A stretch of 40,696 bases of DNA, taken from the NCBI GenBank assembly GCA_016938735.1, contig JAFGUB010000011.1, positions 1-40,696 of the forward strand, in the 5' to 3' direction. The notes beneath the pieces are model-generated. The model searched no databases, was not told the origin of the DNA, and worked only from the letters and a program-made list of their open reading frames with translations. The number at the start of each line of letters is the position of its first letter. Position 1 is the first letter of the stretch. The position numbers and the translations under genes are program-made. Below, in pieces: positions 24,669-33,200 of this stretch. Origin of the DNA: Campylobacterales bacterium. GTDB taxonomy: Bacteria; Campylobacterota; Campylobacteria; Campylobacterales; Sulfurimonadaceae.

Positions 24669-25696
24669 TACGCCTGCTCCATTTCGATCCACTTAAGCGC
24701 AATGCGCACGGCGTTGGTGGCCGCGCCCACGCGCAGGTTGTCGGCAACGACCCACACGTGCAGCACATTGTCGCGGTAAACGTCGCGGCGGATGCGGCCT
24801 ACGTAGGTTTCATTCTGGTCCGTAGCGATTTTGGGCATGGGGTAGATGCCCTCGTTGGGCTTGTCCATCACGACGATGTTGGGGGCATTTTCGAGCAGGG
24901 CGCGCGCTTCGTCGGCATCGACCGCACCGTCAAAGGTGAGTGTCAAAGATTCGGAGTGGCCGCGTAAGATGGGCACACGCACGCAGGTTGCGGAGACTTC
25001 GATGTTTTTGTGCATGATCTTGACGGTCTCGTTGACCATCTTCATCTCCTCTTTGGTGTAGCCGTTGTCGGTAAAGGAGTCGATCTGGGGGATGAGGTTG
25101 AGCGCGATCTGATGAGGAAACTTTTTGTGTTCACTCTGCTCAAGTTTGAAGGCGAAGAAGTCTTGCATCTGGCGCACCAGCTCCTCCATGGCGCTCATGC
25201 CCGCGCCCGAAGTGGCCTGATAGGTGCTCACATCCACGCGCAGCAGATCATAGGCGTCATCAAGCGGTTTGAGGGTCTGCACCATCTGAATGGTGGAGCA
25301 GTTGGGGTTGGCGATGATGCCCGTGTTTTTCCACAGGGCGATGTCTTTGGGGTTGACCTCGGGGACGACCAGCGGCACGTCGGCGTGCATCCGAAAGTGG
25401 CTGGTGTTGTCGATGACCACCGCGCCCGCACTGGCTGCGATGGGGGCGTACTGGGCTGAAACGCTGCCGCCGGCGCTAAAGAGGGCGATCTGGATCTGCT
25501 CCTCTTCAAAAATGGTGTCGGTGAGCTCCTGGATCACCACCTCTTTGCCCCTAAACGTGACGGTAGTACCCGCCGAGCGCGCGCTGGCGAGCGGCACCAG
25601 TTTGGCCAGAGGAAAATCGACCTCCTCGAGTACGCGTAAAATCTCTTCTCCGACGGCGCCGCTGGCACCGACGACGGCAACGTTGTATTGTTTCAT
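24668..25696 (-). CDS. asd: aspartate-semialdehyde dehydrogenase
   Basis: Makes aspartate semialdehyde from aspartyl phosphate for lysine/diaminopimelate, threonine and methionine synthesis. The 342-residue product begins with the NADP-binding VVGASGAVGEEIL. The catalytic Cys lies in ANPNCSTIQMV (about residue 129), followed by STYQATSGAGM and the substrate-binding RVPILRGHSESL. ATG 25696 overlaps the flgR stop as ATGA. The flgR-asd pairing is conserved in C. jejuni and is not functionally obvious; it may reflect shared transcription only. Confidence 0.96.
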   Translation of the reverse strand: MKQYNVAVVGASGAVGEEILRVLEEVDFPLAKLVPLASARSAGTTVTFRGKEVVIQELTDTIFEEEQIQIALFSAGGSVSAQYAPIAASAGAVVIDNTSHFRMHADVPLVVPEVNPKDIALWKNTGIIANPNCSTIQMVQTLKPLDDAYDLLRVDVSTYQATSGAGMSAMEELVRQMQDFFAFKLEQSEHKKFPHQIALNLIPQIDSFTDNGYTKEEMKMVNETVKIMHKNIEVSATCVRVPILRGHSESLTLTFDGAVDADEARALLENAPNIVVMDKPNEGIYPMPKIATDQNETYVGRIRRDVYRDNVLHVWVVADNLRVGAATNAVRIALKWIEMEQA

Positions 25697-27000
25697 GGGT
25701 TTGCTCCTTGTAGATTGTAAAGTTTTATTTTGTTTTTTAGGGCTTCGGGACTAAGTCCCAGCATCGCCGCCGCCTCCGTCGTATCGCCCTTACATGTACG
25801 CAGCAGCTCCTCGATCAGCTCCTGCTCCATGGTGGCGATAGAACGTTTGGGGCGCAGCCCCCGGCTCTCCAAAAAGAGCGCTTCGGCGTTGATCTGCTCG
25901 CCATCGCTTAAAATCACCGCGCGCTCGACGACGGAGATGAGCTCGCGGATATTGCCCGGCCATGCGTACTCCAGCAGTGACTCTTGGGCTTCAATGCTGA
26001 ACTGTTTGGGTGCAAAGCCGTATTGCGCGCTGTGGTGCTGTAGCGTCGCTTCGGCAATAGGAAGAATCTCGTCGCGGCGCTCACGCAGCGGAGGGATAAC
26101 GACAGGGATGGTGTTGAGGCGGTAGTAGAGGTCTTCGCGAAATGCTCCCTCTTGGATCTTTTGGGGCAGATCGGCATTGGTGGCGCAGACGATGCGCACG
26201 TCGATCTTGATGCTCTTGGATGCCCCCAAGCGGCGAATTTCACGCTCTTGCAGGGCGCGCAGCAGTTTGGCCTGAACGCCATAAGGCATCTCGGCGATCT
26301 CATCAAGAAAAAGCGTGCCCCCTTGCGCCAGCTCAAACTGCCCCGCGCGCGCTTCGGTAGCATCGGTAAAGGCCCCCTTTTCAAAGCCGAAGAGTTCGCT
26401 TTCGATGAGGTTGTCGGGGATGGCGGCCATATTGATCGCCACAAAGGGTTTAGCGGCGCGCGGCGAGTGTTCGTGCACGAAGCGGGCAAAGAGCTCTTTG
26501 CCCACGCCGCTCTCTCCAAGCAGCAAGATGCTGGCATCGGTAGCGGCGGCTTTTTGGGTTACATGTAAGGCCTTGTCAAGTGCCTCTGAGTGGCCCAAAA
26601 AGGCGTTTTGCGGTTTTTGGGGTGTTTTTTGCGGATGGCTTTTGACACTCTTTTGCACTTGATCGGAGCGTTTGATCGCCTTGATAAGGGTTTCGATCTC
26701 GAAGGGTTTAAGTAAAAAGTCTTTGACGCCGAGCTGGATCGATTCGATGGCGCGGCCCAGCGTGGCGTTGCCCGTGATGAGGATCACCTCGAAGCGACCG
26801 CCCAGCTCTTTGACAAACTCGATGCCGTCCATGCCGGGCATGTTGATGTCGGAGATGACAAGCTCAAAGCTCTCGTCGAGTTTTTTGAGCGCGTCGCGGG
26901 CGTTTTTGAAGGTGAGCACTTCAAACTCAGGGTGGTCGCCCATAGCGATTTCTAGGGATTTGCGCATGTTGATATCGTCTTCGACGATGGCAATTTTCAC
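25693..27000 (-). CDS. flgR: FlgR-type sigma-54 response regulator
   Basis: An NtrC-family activator that, in Campylobacter and Helicobacter, turns on sigma-54-dependent rod, hook and minor flagellin genes after phosphorylation by FlgS. The 435-residue product has a receiver domain (1-115, phospho-acceptor Asp51). Its AAA+ domain has Walker A GESGVGKE at 162-169 and the sigma-54 loop GAFTDA at 209-214 instead of GAFTGA. A C-terminal Fis-type helix-turn-helix (about 400-430, TEAAAMLGLSPEALKNKI) follows; the H. pylori protein lacks such a domain. GTG 27000 follows AAGGGA. Identification rests on domain order plus its position after flgP/flgQ and before asd. Two sites of the palindrome family lie inside. 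Confidence 0.88.
   Translation of the reverse strand: MKIAIVEDDINMRKSLEIAMGDHPEFEVLTFKNARDALKKLDESFELVISDINMPGMDGIEFVKELGGRFEVILITGNATLGRAIESIQLGVKDFLLKPFEIETLIKAIKRSDQVQKSVKSHPQKTPQKPQNAFLGHSEALDKALHVTQKAAATDASILLLGESGVGKELFARFVHEHSPRAAKPFVAINMAAIPDNLIESELFGFEKGAFTDATEARAGQFELAQGGTLFLDEIAEMPYGVQAKLLRALQEREIRRLGASKSIKIDVRIVCATNADLPQKIQEGAFREDLYYRLNTIPVVIPPLRERRDEILPIAEATLQHHSAQYGFAPKQFSIEAQESLLEYAWPGNIRELISVVERAVILSDGEQINAEALFLESRGLRPKRSIATMEQELIEELLRTCKGDTTEAAAMLGLSPEALKNKIKLYNLQGANP
25790..25799. repeat. TTACATGTAA family, one mismatch
   Basis: TTACATGTAC at the helix-turn-helix end of flgR, read as Thr-Cys-Lys. Confidence 0.8.
26559..26568. repeat. TTACATGTAA palindrome, perfect
   Basis: In flgR between the receiver and AAA+ domains, read as Leu-His-Val. 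Confidence 0.85.
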
Positions 27001-27012
27001 ATGGTCCCTTTG

Positions 27013-27411
27013 CTATTTGATGAGCGCGATTGTAGCAAAGCCCGCTTTAAACTCGACTTCAAAGCAGGCGGTGGGAAAGGTGAGGTCGGTACGGCTTTGG
27101 GTAGCATGGTTGATACTGCGTTCGCGGTGGGTTACATGGTAGGCGTGTCGGCGTAGATAGGCATCAAAATCGTCGCGGCGGCGCTCTAAAAGCGTCGGCA
27201 GATCGCCCTCGCCCTCAAGGATCAAAGCGGGTTCTTTGTTGCCCTTGCACGGTTGCATGGCGCGGCTTACATGTAAGCGCTCCTCTGCCACGGCAGCGCT
27301 TTGCGTGATGAGGCGATACCCTATGAGGTACTCATCGCCATGCAGCGACGCGCAAAGCGCTAGAGCACTACCGAAGCATAGGAGAGAATGATCTCCATTT
27401 CGACTTCGCAC
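27013..27411 (-). CDS. flgQ: FlgQ-like secreted motility protein
   Basis: A 132-residue protein with a signal peptide (SLLCFGSALALCASLHG, cleavage before DEYLIGYR). No domain is recognised from sequence. It lies exactly between flgP and flgR, which is where C. jejuni carries flgQ, required there for motility; the name is given on position and signal peptide, not on proven similarity. GTG 27411 follows AGAGGG at good spacing and overlaps the end of flgP by 52 bases. A perfect TTACATGTAA (27267) is read as Leu-His-Val. Confidence 0.55.
   Translation of the reverse strand: MRSRNGDHSLLCFGSALALCASLHGDEYLIGYRLITQSAAVAEERLHVSRAMQPCKGNKEPALILEGEGDLPTLLERRRDDFDAYLRRHAYHVTHRERSINHATQSRTDLTFPTACFEVEFKAGFATIALIK
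27267..27276. repeat. TTACATGTAA palindrome, extended 14-base form
   Basis: In the flgQ-like gene, read as Leu-His-Val. Flanks make the perfect 14-base palindrome GCTTACATGTAAGC. Confidence 0.88.
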
Positions 27412-27890
27412 AGACCCTCTTTGTAGCTGGTTTCGATCACATTGGCGTGGCGGATCATCGCATTGACGCTGGTGCGCACTTCTGAGCGCTGAACCATCAT
27501 GTTTTTGATGTAGTCATGACCCTCTACATGTACCCCTGCAACCCGCTCGGCGATGGAGCGGTAGCCATCGGCAATGGCCGCGCGTTTGGCCAGCGCAAAG
27601 GCTTGAGAGGGGGAGATGGTGTTGGTAGGCGAAACCCCTTGACCGATCACTTTGATGCTGATCGATTCGCACGGGGTGATCTGATTGGGAAGGCCTTCAA
27701 CCACGGCGCAATCGTCGGTGCAGTAGGTTTTGATTTTTTTGCTTTCGCACTGTGTACTTTGGTTGGGCAGCGCAGTAGTATTTACGGTCGGATCGCTTGC
27801 AGTAAGGGTGCTAGGTTCAGATTCCATCGGGGCGCAGCCTACGAGCATGTAGGCGGCAACCAGTGAGGTGGCGAGAGAAAAGAGGCGCAT
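27360..27890 (-). CDS. flgP: FlgP-like outer-membrane lipoprotein
   Basis: In C. jejuni FlgP is an outer-membrane lipoprotein that builds the basal disk of the flagellar motor. The 176-residue product has a lipobox (LVGC, Cys19), a Cys-containing low-complexity stretch (about 20-75), then an LPP20-type domain (about 80-176) with QAFALAKRAAIADGYRSIAE, GVHVEGHDYIKNMMVQ and VEMEIILSY. ATG 27890 is chosen for its lipoprotein signal and the AAGGA upstream; the frame is open to 27929, across the promoter. A sigma-54 promoter lies 34 bases upstream. The flgP-flgQ-flgR-asd order supports the call. Confidence 0.82.
   Translation of the reverse strand: MRLFSLATSLVAAYMLVGCAPMESEPSTLTASDPTVNTTALPNQSTQCESKKIKTYCTDDCAVVEGLPNQITPCESISIKVIGQGVSPTNTISPSQAFALAKRAAIADGYRSIAERVAGVHVEGHDYIKNMMVQRSEVRTSVNAMIRHANVIETSYKEGLCEVEMEIILSYASVVL
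27524..27533. repeat. TTACATGTAA family, CTACATGTAC variant
   Basis: In flgP, read as Val-His-Val. Confidence 0.7.
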
Positions 27891-27923
27891 ATCGTTTCCT
27901 TGGCGGGAGGTGTTTGTTGGTTT

Positions 27924-27940
27924 AAGCAATCAGTGTTCCA
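27924..27940 (-). promoter_or_regulatory. sigma-54 promoter of flgP-flgQ-flgR
   Basis: On the minus strand TGGAAC-ACTGA-TTGCTT gives GG-N10-GC exactly, close to the TGGCAC-N5-TTGCW consensus. It starts four bases below the stop of the upstream outer-membrane gene and ends 34 bases before ATG 27890. Because flgR lies in the same transcript, this implies positive autoregulation. Confidence 0.8.
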
Positions 27941-27943
27941 CTT

Positions 27944-28717
27944 TTAAAAGTAGTAGCGCACGCTGCCAAAAGCGCCGCTGGCTTTAAAGGTGACTTCATC
28001 TTTTTTCTCGGTGGCCTCGAAGGATTCGTACATGTAGCCTCCGCGCAGGGCGATGCCGCCGTAGACACGGTACTCCAAAGCGAGCTTGTAGCTGTTGGCT
28101 TTAACCTCGCCGAAGGCCAGACCGCTGATATCGCCGCCAAGATTGAAGCGACCCACGCGGTAGCTGATCCCAAAATAGGGCATCAGCACCTCCGAATCGA
28201 CGGTGATGAAGTCTTTTTCCAAAACGGGCCCGTTTTGGCGAACGTCGAAACGGTAGGCGATCTTTTTGAGGTTGAGTCCCAGATCAAAGATGAGATCACC
28301 CGTGTAGAGCGGTACGCCAAAGAGATCGATATAGCTGCCCTTGCGGTAGAAATCTTTGGCGATTACGGCATTGATCACCGTGTAGTCGGTCCATGTAGTG
28401 ACGCTGCCGTTGTAGTCCCAACTGACGAACTCTTTGGTCTGCGTCAAAACGGCATTTTTGGAGTCGCTCATGTTGAAGTAGCCAAGCCGCAGCGTGGGGA
28501 GATACCAGCTCTCAAAATTGACCTCTGCGCCGAAATAGCTGATGGGTTCGGCTGCATCGTAAAGCAGATCTTTATCGTAGGTGGTGATGGTGGAGGGATT
28601 TTCAATGGTTCCGTCGAAATGGGGCATGTAAGCACCCAGCTCCACACTAAACGAAGCGGCCATCAGCGCGCTCATCCCAAAAGGCATACATAAAATAAAA
28701 AAGAACATGCGAATCAA
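27944..28717 (-). CDS. outer-membrane beta-barrel protein
   Basis: A 257-residue protein with a signal peptide (FFFILCMPFGMSALMAA) and many amphipathic strands ending in RYYF, the aromatic end typical of barrels inserted by BamA. Strand-like segments include YLPTLRLGYFNM, YFGISYRVGRFNLGGDIS and YKLALEYRVYGGIALRGGY. It may belong to the TIGR04219-like barrels, but this is not certain. The start is TTG 28717, with AAGGGAG at correct spacing; ATG 28708 is too far from it. It is 12 bases after the next barrel gene, so the two form an operon. Its GTACATGTAG site is read as Tyr-Met-Tyr. Confidence 0.75.
   Translation of the reverse strand: MIRMFFFILCMPFGMSALMAASFSVELGAYMPHFDGTIENPSTITTYDKDLLYDAAEPISYFGAEVNFESWYLPTLRLGYFNMSDSKNAVLTQTKEFVSWDYNGSVTTWTDYTVINAVIAKDFYRKGSYIDLFGVPLYTGDLIFDLGLNLKKIAYRFDVRQNGPVLEKDFITVDSEVLMPYFGISYRVGRFNLGGDISGLAFGEVKANSYKLALEYRVYGGIALRGGYMYESFEATEKKDEVTFKASGAFGSVRYYF
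28028..28037. repeat. TTACATGTAA family, GTACATGTAG variant
   Basis: In the outer-membrane gene at 27944-28717, read as Tyr-Met-Tyr with TAC in place of TAA. Confidence 0.7.
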
Positions 28718-28729
28718 GAAAGACTCCCT

Positions 28730-29272
28730 TTAGTAGAGTGAAAAGCGGAAGTTAAGCCCAAGCGAAGCGTGTATCAGGGCCGTGTCATCAAGCATCGTAA
28801 CATCGGCGATTAGATCGAGTACGGGACTAAGGCGTACACCCACGCCAAGCCCTACGCCCAATCCGACGCCTGCCTCTTTGACTTTGACGGTGTAGTGCTT
28901 GGTTTGACCTGAGAGAGCGGCATCGTAGTGGTGATAGACGGCGCCGATACGGGGCTTGAGGTAGAGCCGCTGCGTCACGTGGGTCATAGCGGCTGCGTAA
29001 AGACCGAAGCTGCTGGCAGTCACATCGACATCCAGATCGTCGCCTGAGTCGGTGGTGGGGACGATCGAGCGTGTAGCTTCAGCCTCTAAGGCGGCGTACA
29101 TGTAAGGAGTCTTGTAAACCACGCTGCCTACGCGCGTAGCCGCAGCAATGCCTGGGTCTTGGTCGCTGCTGTATTCGTAAGCGGCGGCTATCGTCACATA
29201 CGCATCACGCGCGGGCGCGGCGTGAAGAACACAGAGACAAAGCGGCAAGATAAGAAGATGTGATGGTTTCAT
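28730..29272 (-). CDS. outer-membrane beta-barrel protein under sigma-54 promoter
   Basis: A 180-residue protein with a signal peptide (LLILPLCLCVLHAAP) and barrel-like strands ending NFRFSLY. I recognise no family; it resembles small OmpA-like or OprG-like barrels in size. ATG 29272 has no Shine-Dalgarno, and the sigma-54 promoter at 29283-29299 would place the transcript start within about one base of the ATG, which implies a leaderless mRNA. The next barrel gene follows after 12 bases. A GTACATGTAA site is read as Tyr-Met-Tyr. Confidence 0.72.
   Translation of the reverse strand: MKPSHLLILPLCLCVLHAAPARDAYVTIAAAYEYSSDQDPGIAAATRVGSVVYKTPYMYAALEAEATRSIVPTTDSGDDLDVDVTASSFGLYAAAMTHVTQRLYLKPRIGAVYHHYDAALSGQTKHYTVKVKEAGVGLGVGLGVGVRLSPVLDLIADVTMLDDTALIHASLGLNFRFSLY
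29096..29105. repeat. TTACATGTAA family, one mismatch
   Basis: GTACATGTAA in the outer-membrane gene at 28730-29272, read as Tyr-Met-Tyr with TAC in place of TAA. Confidence 0.8.
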
Positions 29273-29282
29273 AAAAAATTCA

Positions 29283-29299
29283 TAGCAAAAAATGTGCCA
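29283..29299 (-). promoter_or_regulatory. sigma-54 promoter abutting the outer-membrane gene start
   Basis: On the minus strand TGGCAC-ATTTT-TTGCTA matches the -24/-12 consensus with exact GG-N10-GC spacing. The predicted start point, about 12 bases after the GC, is near 29273, directly before ATG 29272. It should drive the two outer-membrane barrel genes, perhaps through FlgR. Confidence 0.8.
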
Positions 29300-29319
29300 A
29301 ATATTGAGCTGTAATGCCT

Positions 29320-29329
29320 TTACATGTAC
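29320..29329. repeat. TTACATGTAA family, one mismatch, intergenic
   Basis: TTACATGTAC, 21 bases upstream of the sigma-54 promoter at 29283-29299. Confidence 0.8.
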
Positions 29330-29360
29330 AAGGACTATTGGATGAAACCCTTTAAAAGCA

Positions 29361-30239
29361 TTACTTCAGCACTTTGAGCGTGCCAAAAGGGGGAACTTTT
29401 TTAGAAGGGAAGACGCCGATGTAGCAGCGGCGTTGCATGAAGTCGTATATGTAAAAGCTCTTTTCTGCATATTGCGGGGCATAACGGATGTGGGTAGCAG
29501 GGTCGGCGGGGGCGTATTTGAGCGTTGCTGCGGCATCTGTTTTGATTTTTGGGTATATAAGCATCTGGCGAGAATCGGAGTAGATGCCGCGTCGGTAGTG
29601 GCTGAGATAGCGAGATTGTAGGGCGATAGCATCTTTGGGGTTTTCGGTCGCATCGGCATCCATACCGCTGTCGGTGAGGGTGGCATAGTCGCTTTGGCGT
29701 GCAAATTCAAGACATTGTTCGCTTACATGTAAGGGTACGCTCTTGTGCTCCATGGCTTTTTCAGCGTAGATGAAGAGACCTACTTCGGGCTCTATGGCGC
29801 GCAGCAGTAAGATACGGGTCTGATTGATCGCTTCGAGAATGTCGCGCTTTGGGCTGTATCCCGCCCATATACCGCTTTGCGGGTCATAGACAAAGACAAA
29901 GCGGATCTGCGCTTGCGCTTCAAAAGTCGCAAGCACGTCGATTCCTTCGCGCGGCGCGGCGATGTGGTTCCATCCTGCTTGAAGCTTTAGGGTATCGCCT
30001 GACATCTTAGGCGCTTTTTTGGGTGCGATGGGAGCAAGGATGAAGTCGTTTGGGCCTACATGTAAGGTCTGCAGCGCGGAAAGTTCAAGCGGCAGTGAGG
30101 CACTCCATGAGCCGTTGGATTCGCTCCAGAGAATCGTCGATTCAGGTAGCGTCACATTGGTATCAAAAGTATGAAACGTCGGGAGTACGAGCGCGGCATG
30201 AAGCCAAGAAAAATGTAAGAACAGAAGAATAAAGTGCAT
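29361..30239 (-). CDS. secreted protein of unknown function with a GWN motif
   Basis: The 292-residue product begins with a signal peptide (FILLFLHFSWLHAALV). It contains LKLQAGWNHIAAPREG near 90, followed by FVFVYDPQSGIWAGYSP near 115. This GWN...YD...W.GYSP arrangement also appears in part in the 1212-residue surface protein upstream (EGWNLIALNDG), suggesting a shared surface module. The C-terminal part has no recognised domain. ATG 30239 follows AAGGTTG, but that Shine-Dalgarno lies inside a strong hairpin (30243-30265). It is 43 bases downstream of the large surface protein gene. It has two sites of the palindrome family. Confidence 0.65.
   Translation of the reverse strand: MHFILLFLHFSWLHAALVLPTFHTFDTNVTLPESTILWSESNGSWSASLPLELSALQTLHVGPNDFILAPIAPKKAPKMSGDTLKLQAGWNHIAAPREGIDVLATFEAQAQIRFVFVYDPQSGIWAGYSPKRDILEAINQTRILLLRAIEPEVGLFIYAEKAMEHKSVPLHVSEQCLEFARQSDYATLTDSGMDADATENPKDAIALQSRYLSHYRRGIYSDSRQMLIYPKIKTDAAATLKYAPADPATHIRYAPQYAEKSFYIYDFMQRRCYIGVFPSKKVPPFGTLKVLK
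29723..29732. repeat. TTACATGTAA palindrome, perfect
   Basis: In the secreted GWN-motif gene, read as Leu-His-Val. Confidence 0.85.
30056..30065. repeat. TTACATGTAA family, one mismatch
   Basis: CTACATGTAA in the secreted GWN-motif gene, read as Leu-His-Val. It is the last site before a 7.4 kb site-free stretch. Confidence 0.8.
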
Positions 30240-30242
30240 GCA

Positions 30243-30265
30243 CAACCTTCTTTTTAAGAAGATTG
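30243..30265 (-). promoter_or_regulatory. intercistronic hairpin covering the Shine-Dalgarno
   Basis: On the minus strand CAATCTTCTT-AAA-AAGAAGGTTG forms a ten-pair stem with one G-U and a three-base loop. Its 3' arm contains the AAGG that serves ATG 30239. No T tract follows, so it is more likely translational control or an mRNA end than a terminator. Confidence 0.55.
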
Positions 30266-30282
30266 TAGCATATCTTAAAGTA

Positions 30283-33200
30283 TTAGAGATCCATCTCGAG
30301 CACTTTGTTGGCTATAAGCTCAACAGGACTTTCTGTGCTGTCATTGGCTCCGGCAACAGGGAACTGGAAGTCATAGACATTGCCTTGAAGCTTGATGTAG
30401 GCCCGTTTACCAACGTAGGCCTCGTTGTAGGCAATTTCAGCGACGACATTGCCATCGGTGACATAAGCGATCAGCGGTGCACTGTTGATCAAGTTGTTGT
30501 CGATGAGCGGATTGTAGGCGATTTTGACCTCTTGGGCTTCATTGAGCGAAGCGATAGTGATACCGGTATTGACTGTTTGAACACCTTGGCTTTCGCAGTC
30601 GTTGTTGTAGTAGGTGCCTGAGGTGGTTGGGTTTTTGACACCGTTGTAGGTGTTGGCCATCAAGATGGCATCTTTGAGTACAGGTTTGTAATCAAACTCT
30701 ACCGCATCCGAAGCGTTGCCTCCACCTATGGTTCCGGCCTCATCGACGGCAATGGCGGCGATGGTGTATGGCGCGGCATTGTAGGCTTTTACGGCAAGCA
30801 CCTTACAAAGGTTGTAGTTAGCGGCTGCAGCTTTTTTGATCTCGGCTTCTCCGATTGAAGCTTCGATGGTTGCGGTTTCGGGAATGTAGGTAGTTGAGAC
30901 ATCAAAGAGATAAAACGCTGCCGCATCGGCACTCGCAGAAGCAAGCGCTACGGTCGCACCGCTATTGAGTGTGACGGTAGGTTTGGCAGGTTTTTGATAA
31001 TCGACGATCATGTTGACATTTTGTTTGAGCAAGTGATTGCCGAGACCGTCACTCACATAGGCCTCGACGGAGTAGTTCTCGCCAGCGATCATGTTGGCGA
31101 TCTCATAAGAGCTCATTTTGCCGCTAAAGACGGTTGGAGCTGTGGTAGAGTTGGCCAGCTCGATGCTGTCACCGTTGATGACTACTTTGACCATATTGGA
31201 CTTCCAGTCATCGGTGGTGTCAAAGCCGTCAATTTTGAGCTCGATGTTGCCCGAGTAGTGGTTGTAGGTACTATTGTCGCTTACGTTGAAGTGGCTGGTA
31301 TAGACCTGCGTAGTGATATTGGCTTCGCTGATGCTTAGCGGATTTTCGCCGCCGCTCTCTACAAACGCCCAGTATCCGGCGACATAATCGGAGCTAAAGA
31401 GGCTGTAGTCTTGAGAGCTGAGCCACTGCGCGGGTGAGCGGGTGAGGTCGAGACTGGTCCATGAAACTAGCCCATCGGTCAGGTCAGTAGAGCCGGAAAC
31501 CAGCGCTTTGGTGGTGTAGCCCGCGTTTTTGAGCGTAAAGATCGGACCGTCATAGACATAGTTGGGGGTATAGACAGCGTTGTATTTGAGATCTTCAGTG
31601 AGATCAGGGCTGAAGGCAGCGAGGAAGCCTTTGTTGACGGCTCCGATGACAGGTGACGTAGTAAAGGCTGCAACCACTGCTCCATCTGTTTCTGCATATG
31701 CAGCAGAAACTATGTCTGGTCCACTGATTGTAATTGAAGCTTCGGTGATACCAGACATGGCAGCAGTATAGTTGTGTGATACAGTTGAAGAGAGTCCAAG
31801 TTCGCCTAGTTGAATGCGAATTTGTGCAACTAATGCATCCAAAAACGCTGCGTTTTCAGCATCGCCACCGGCAGTAAGGTCGCCAGGAGTAATGCCGGTA
31901 CCTGCCGTACCATTGATGGTGATAGTGATGATATCGTCAGCATCAGAAAGGTCTGCATCATCACCTGGAGTGAGCACTACTTTGGTTTCCAGCGGCACTT
32001 TGACCAAAGCGTGAAGCGAGTAGACTCCTTTGATCGCGCCTTTGGCGATATCGTCGTTGGTGGTGGTGTCGACGATGTTTTCGCCGGTGGTTTCGATGAC
32101 ATCGAATTCATTGCTGTCCACTTCGTCTGAGACAACGACCAATTTTGTTGCTTCGCTAGGCACTACGGCTGAAGAGACGAGGGTGGTGCCGATATTATTG
32201 ATGGCGGTTGCGGCCTCTGTTGTCGTATCGTCAGTGGTTGCAATAGAAGCGGTATTGGTTGTGTCGTCTGCACTGTTGATGATATCGATGGTACCGGTTC
32301 CATTGTCTGTGTTATCAAATGCAAACACCCGCGTAAAGGTATGATCGCGGATATAGAAAGGCTCCGTAGAGGCCAGAAGGATATGATCGGTGGTGCCATC
32401 ATAATCTAAAAGATCGATTTCGGTAGATGTTATATCTGGATGCGCTTCAAGGAGTACTTCTGTGGCTGTCAGTGTTGCGCCCATTGCGATGGGTGTGTCG
32501 CCTGCCGCAGTTGCCCCTTTGATCTGTACGCTTGAGCCATTAGTAAGCGCTTGCGCACTGCCTGCGCCGGTTAGCGGCTTGACGATCGTGACATATTCGC
32601 CGTATTTGGACATAACACCGATTGTCGTAAGGTTAGTAGCTTCAGTGGTTGCATCGCCTTTGGTAGTAGGATCAAGCGGTGCAGCACCCGTAAGCGTAGT
32701 AACAGCACTAACACTATTAGCTGTAGCTTCATCTTTAAGAATAAACTGCTTATTGGAGATGATCGCTATTTGGGTTGCTGAAACTGCAAAAGCGCGGATA
32801 TGAAAGCTCATTGGAAGGGTACCAGCAAGCTTAGCCGCTTCAACAGCAGCATTGATGGTGCGCGCATCATCGGATGTATTTGCATTATTAACATCACCCA
32901 TAATCGTTACTGAATAGTTATCAGACGGGTCGCTGATGATGATTCCGTGTGTAGCAAGCGATAGTGCCATTGTTGCAATCAACCCCGTAGAAGCATGACG
33001 TACCACGCCGTCATTAAGGGCGATGAGATTCCACCCCTCTACTAGATTCTCTTCATACGTGGCTGCAGAGAGACTGGAGGTGCCTACCAGCAGGCCGCCG
33101 GCAGTGGCTGTAACAGCCGTCGTCTCCATTTTACCCCAGTAGCCTTTGCCCGGCTCGATGGTGGTGAAGTCGTTGGCCGTTTCTCTGTTGCGTGAGTCGT

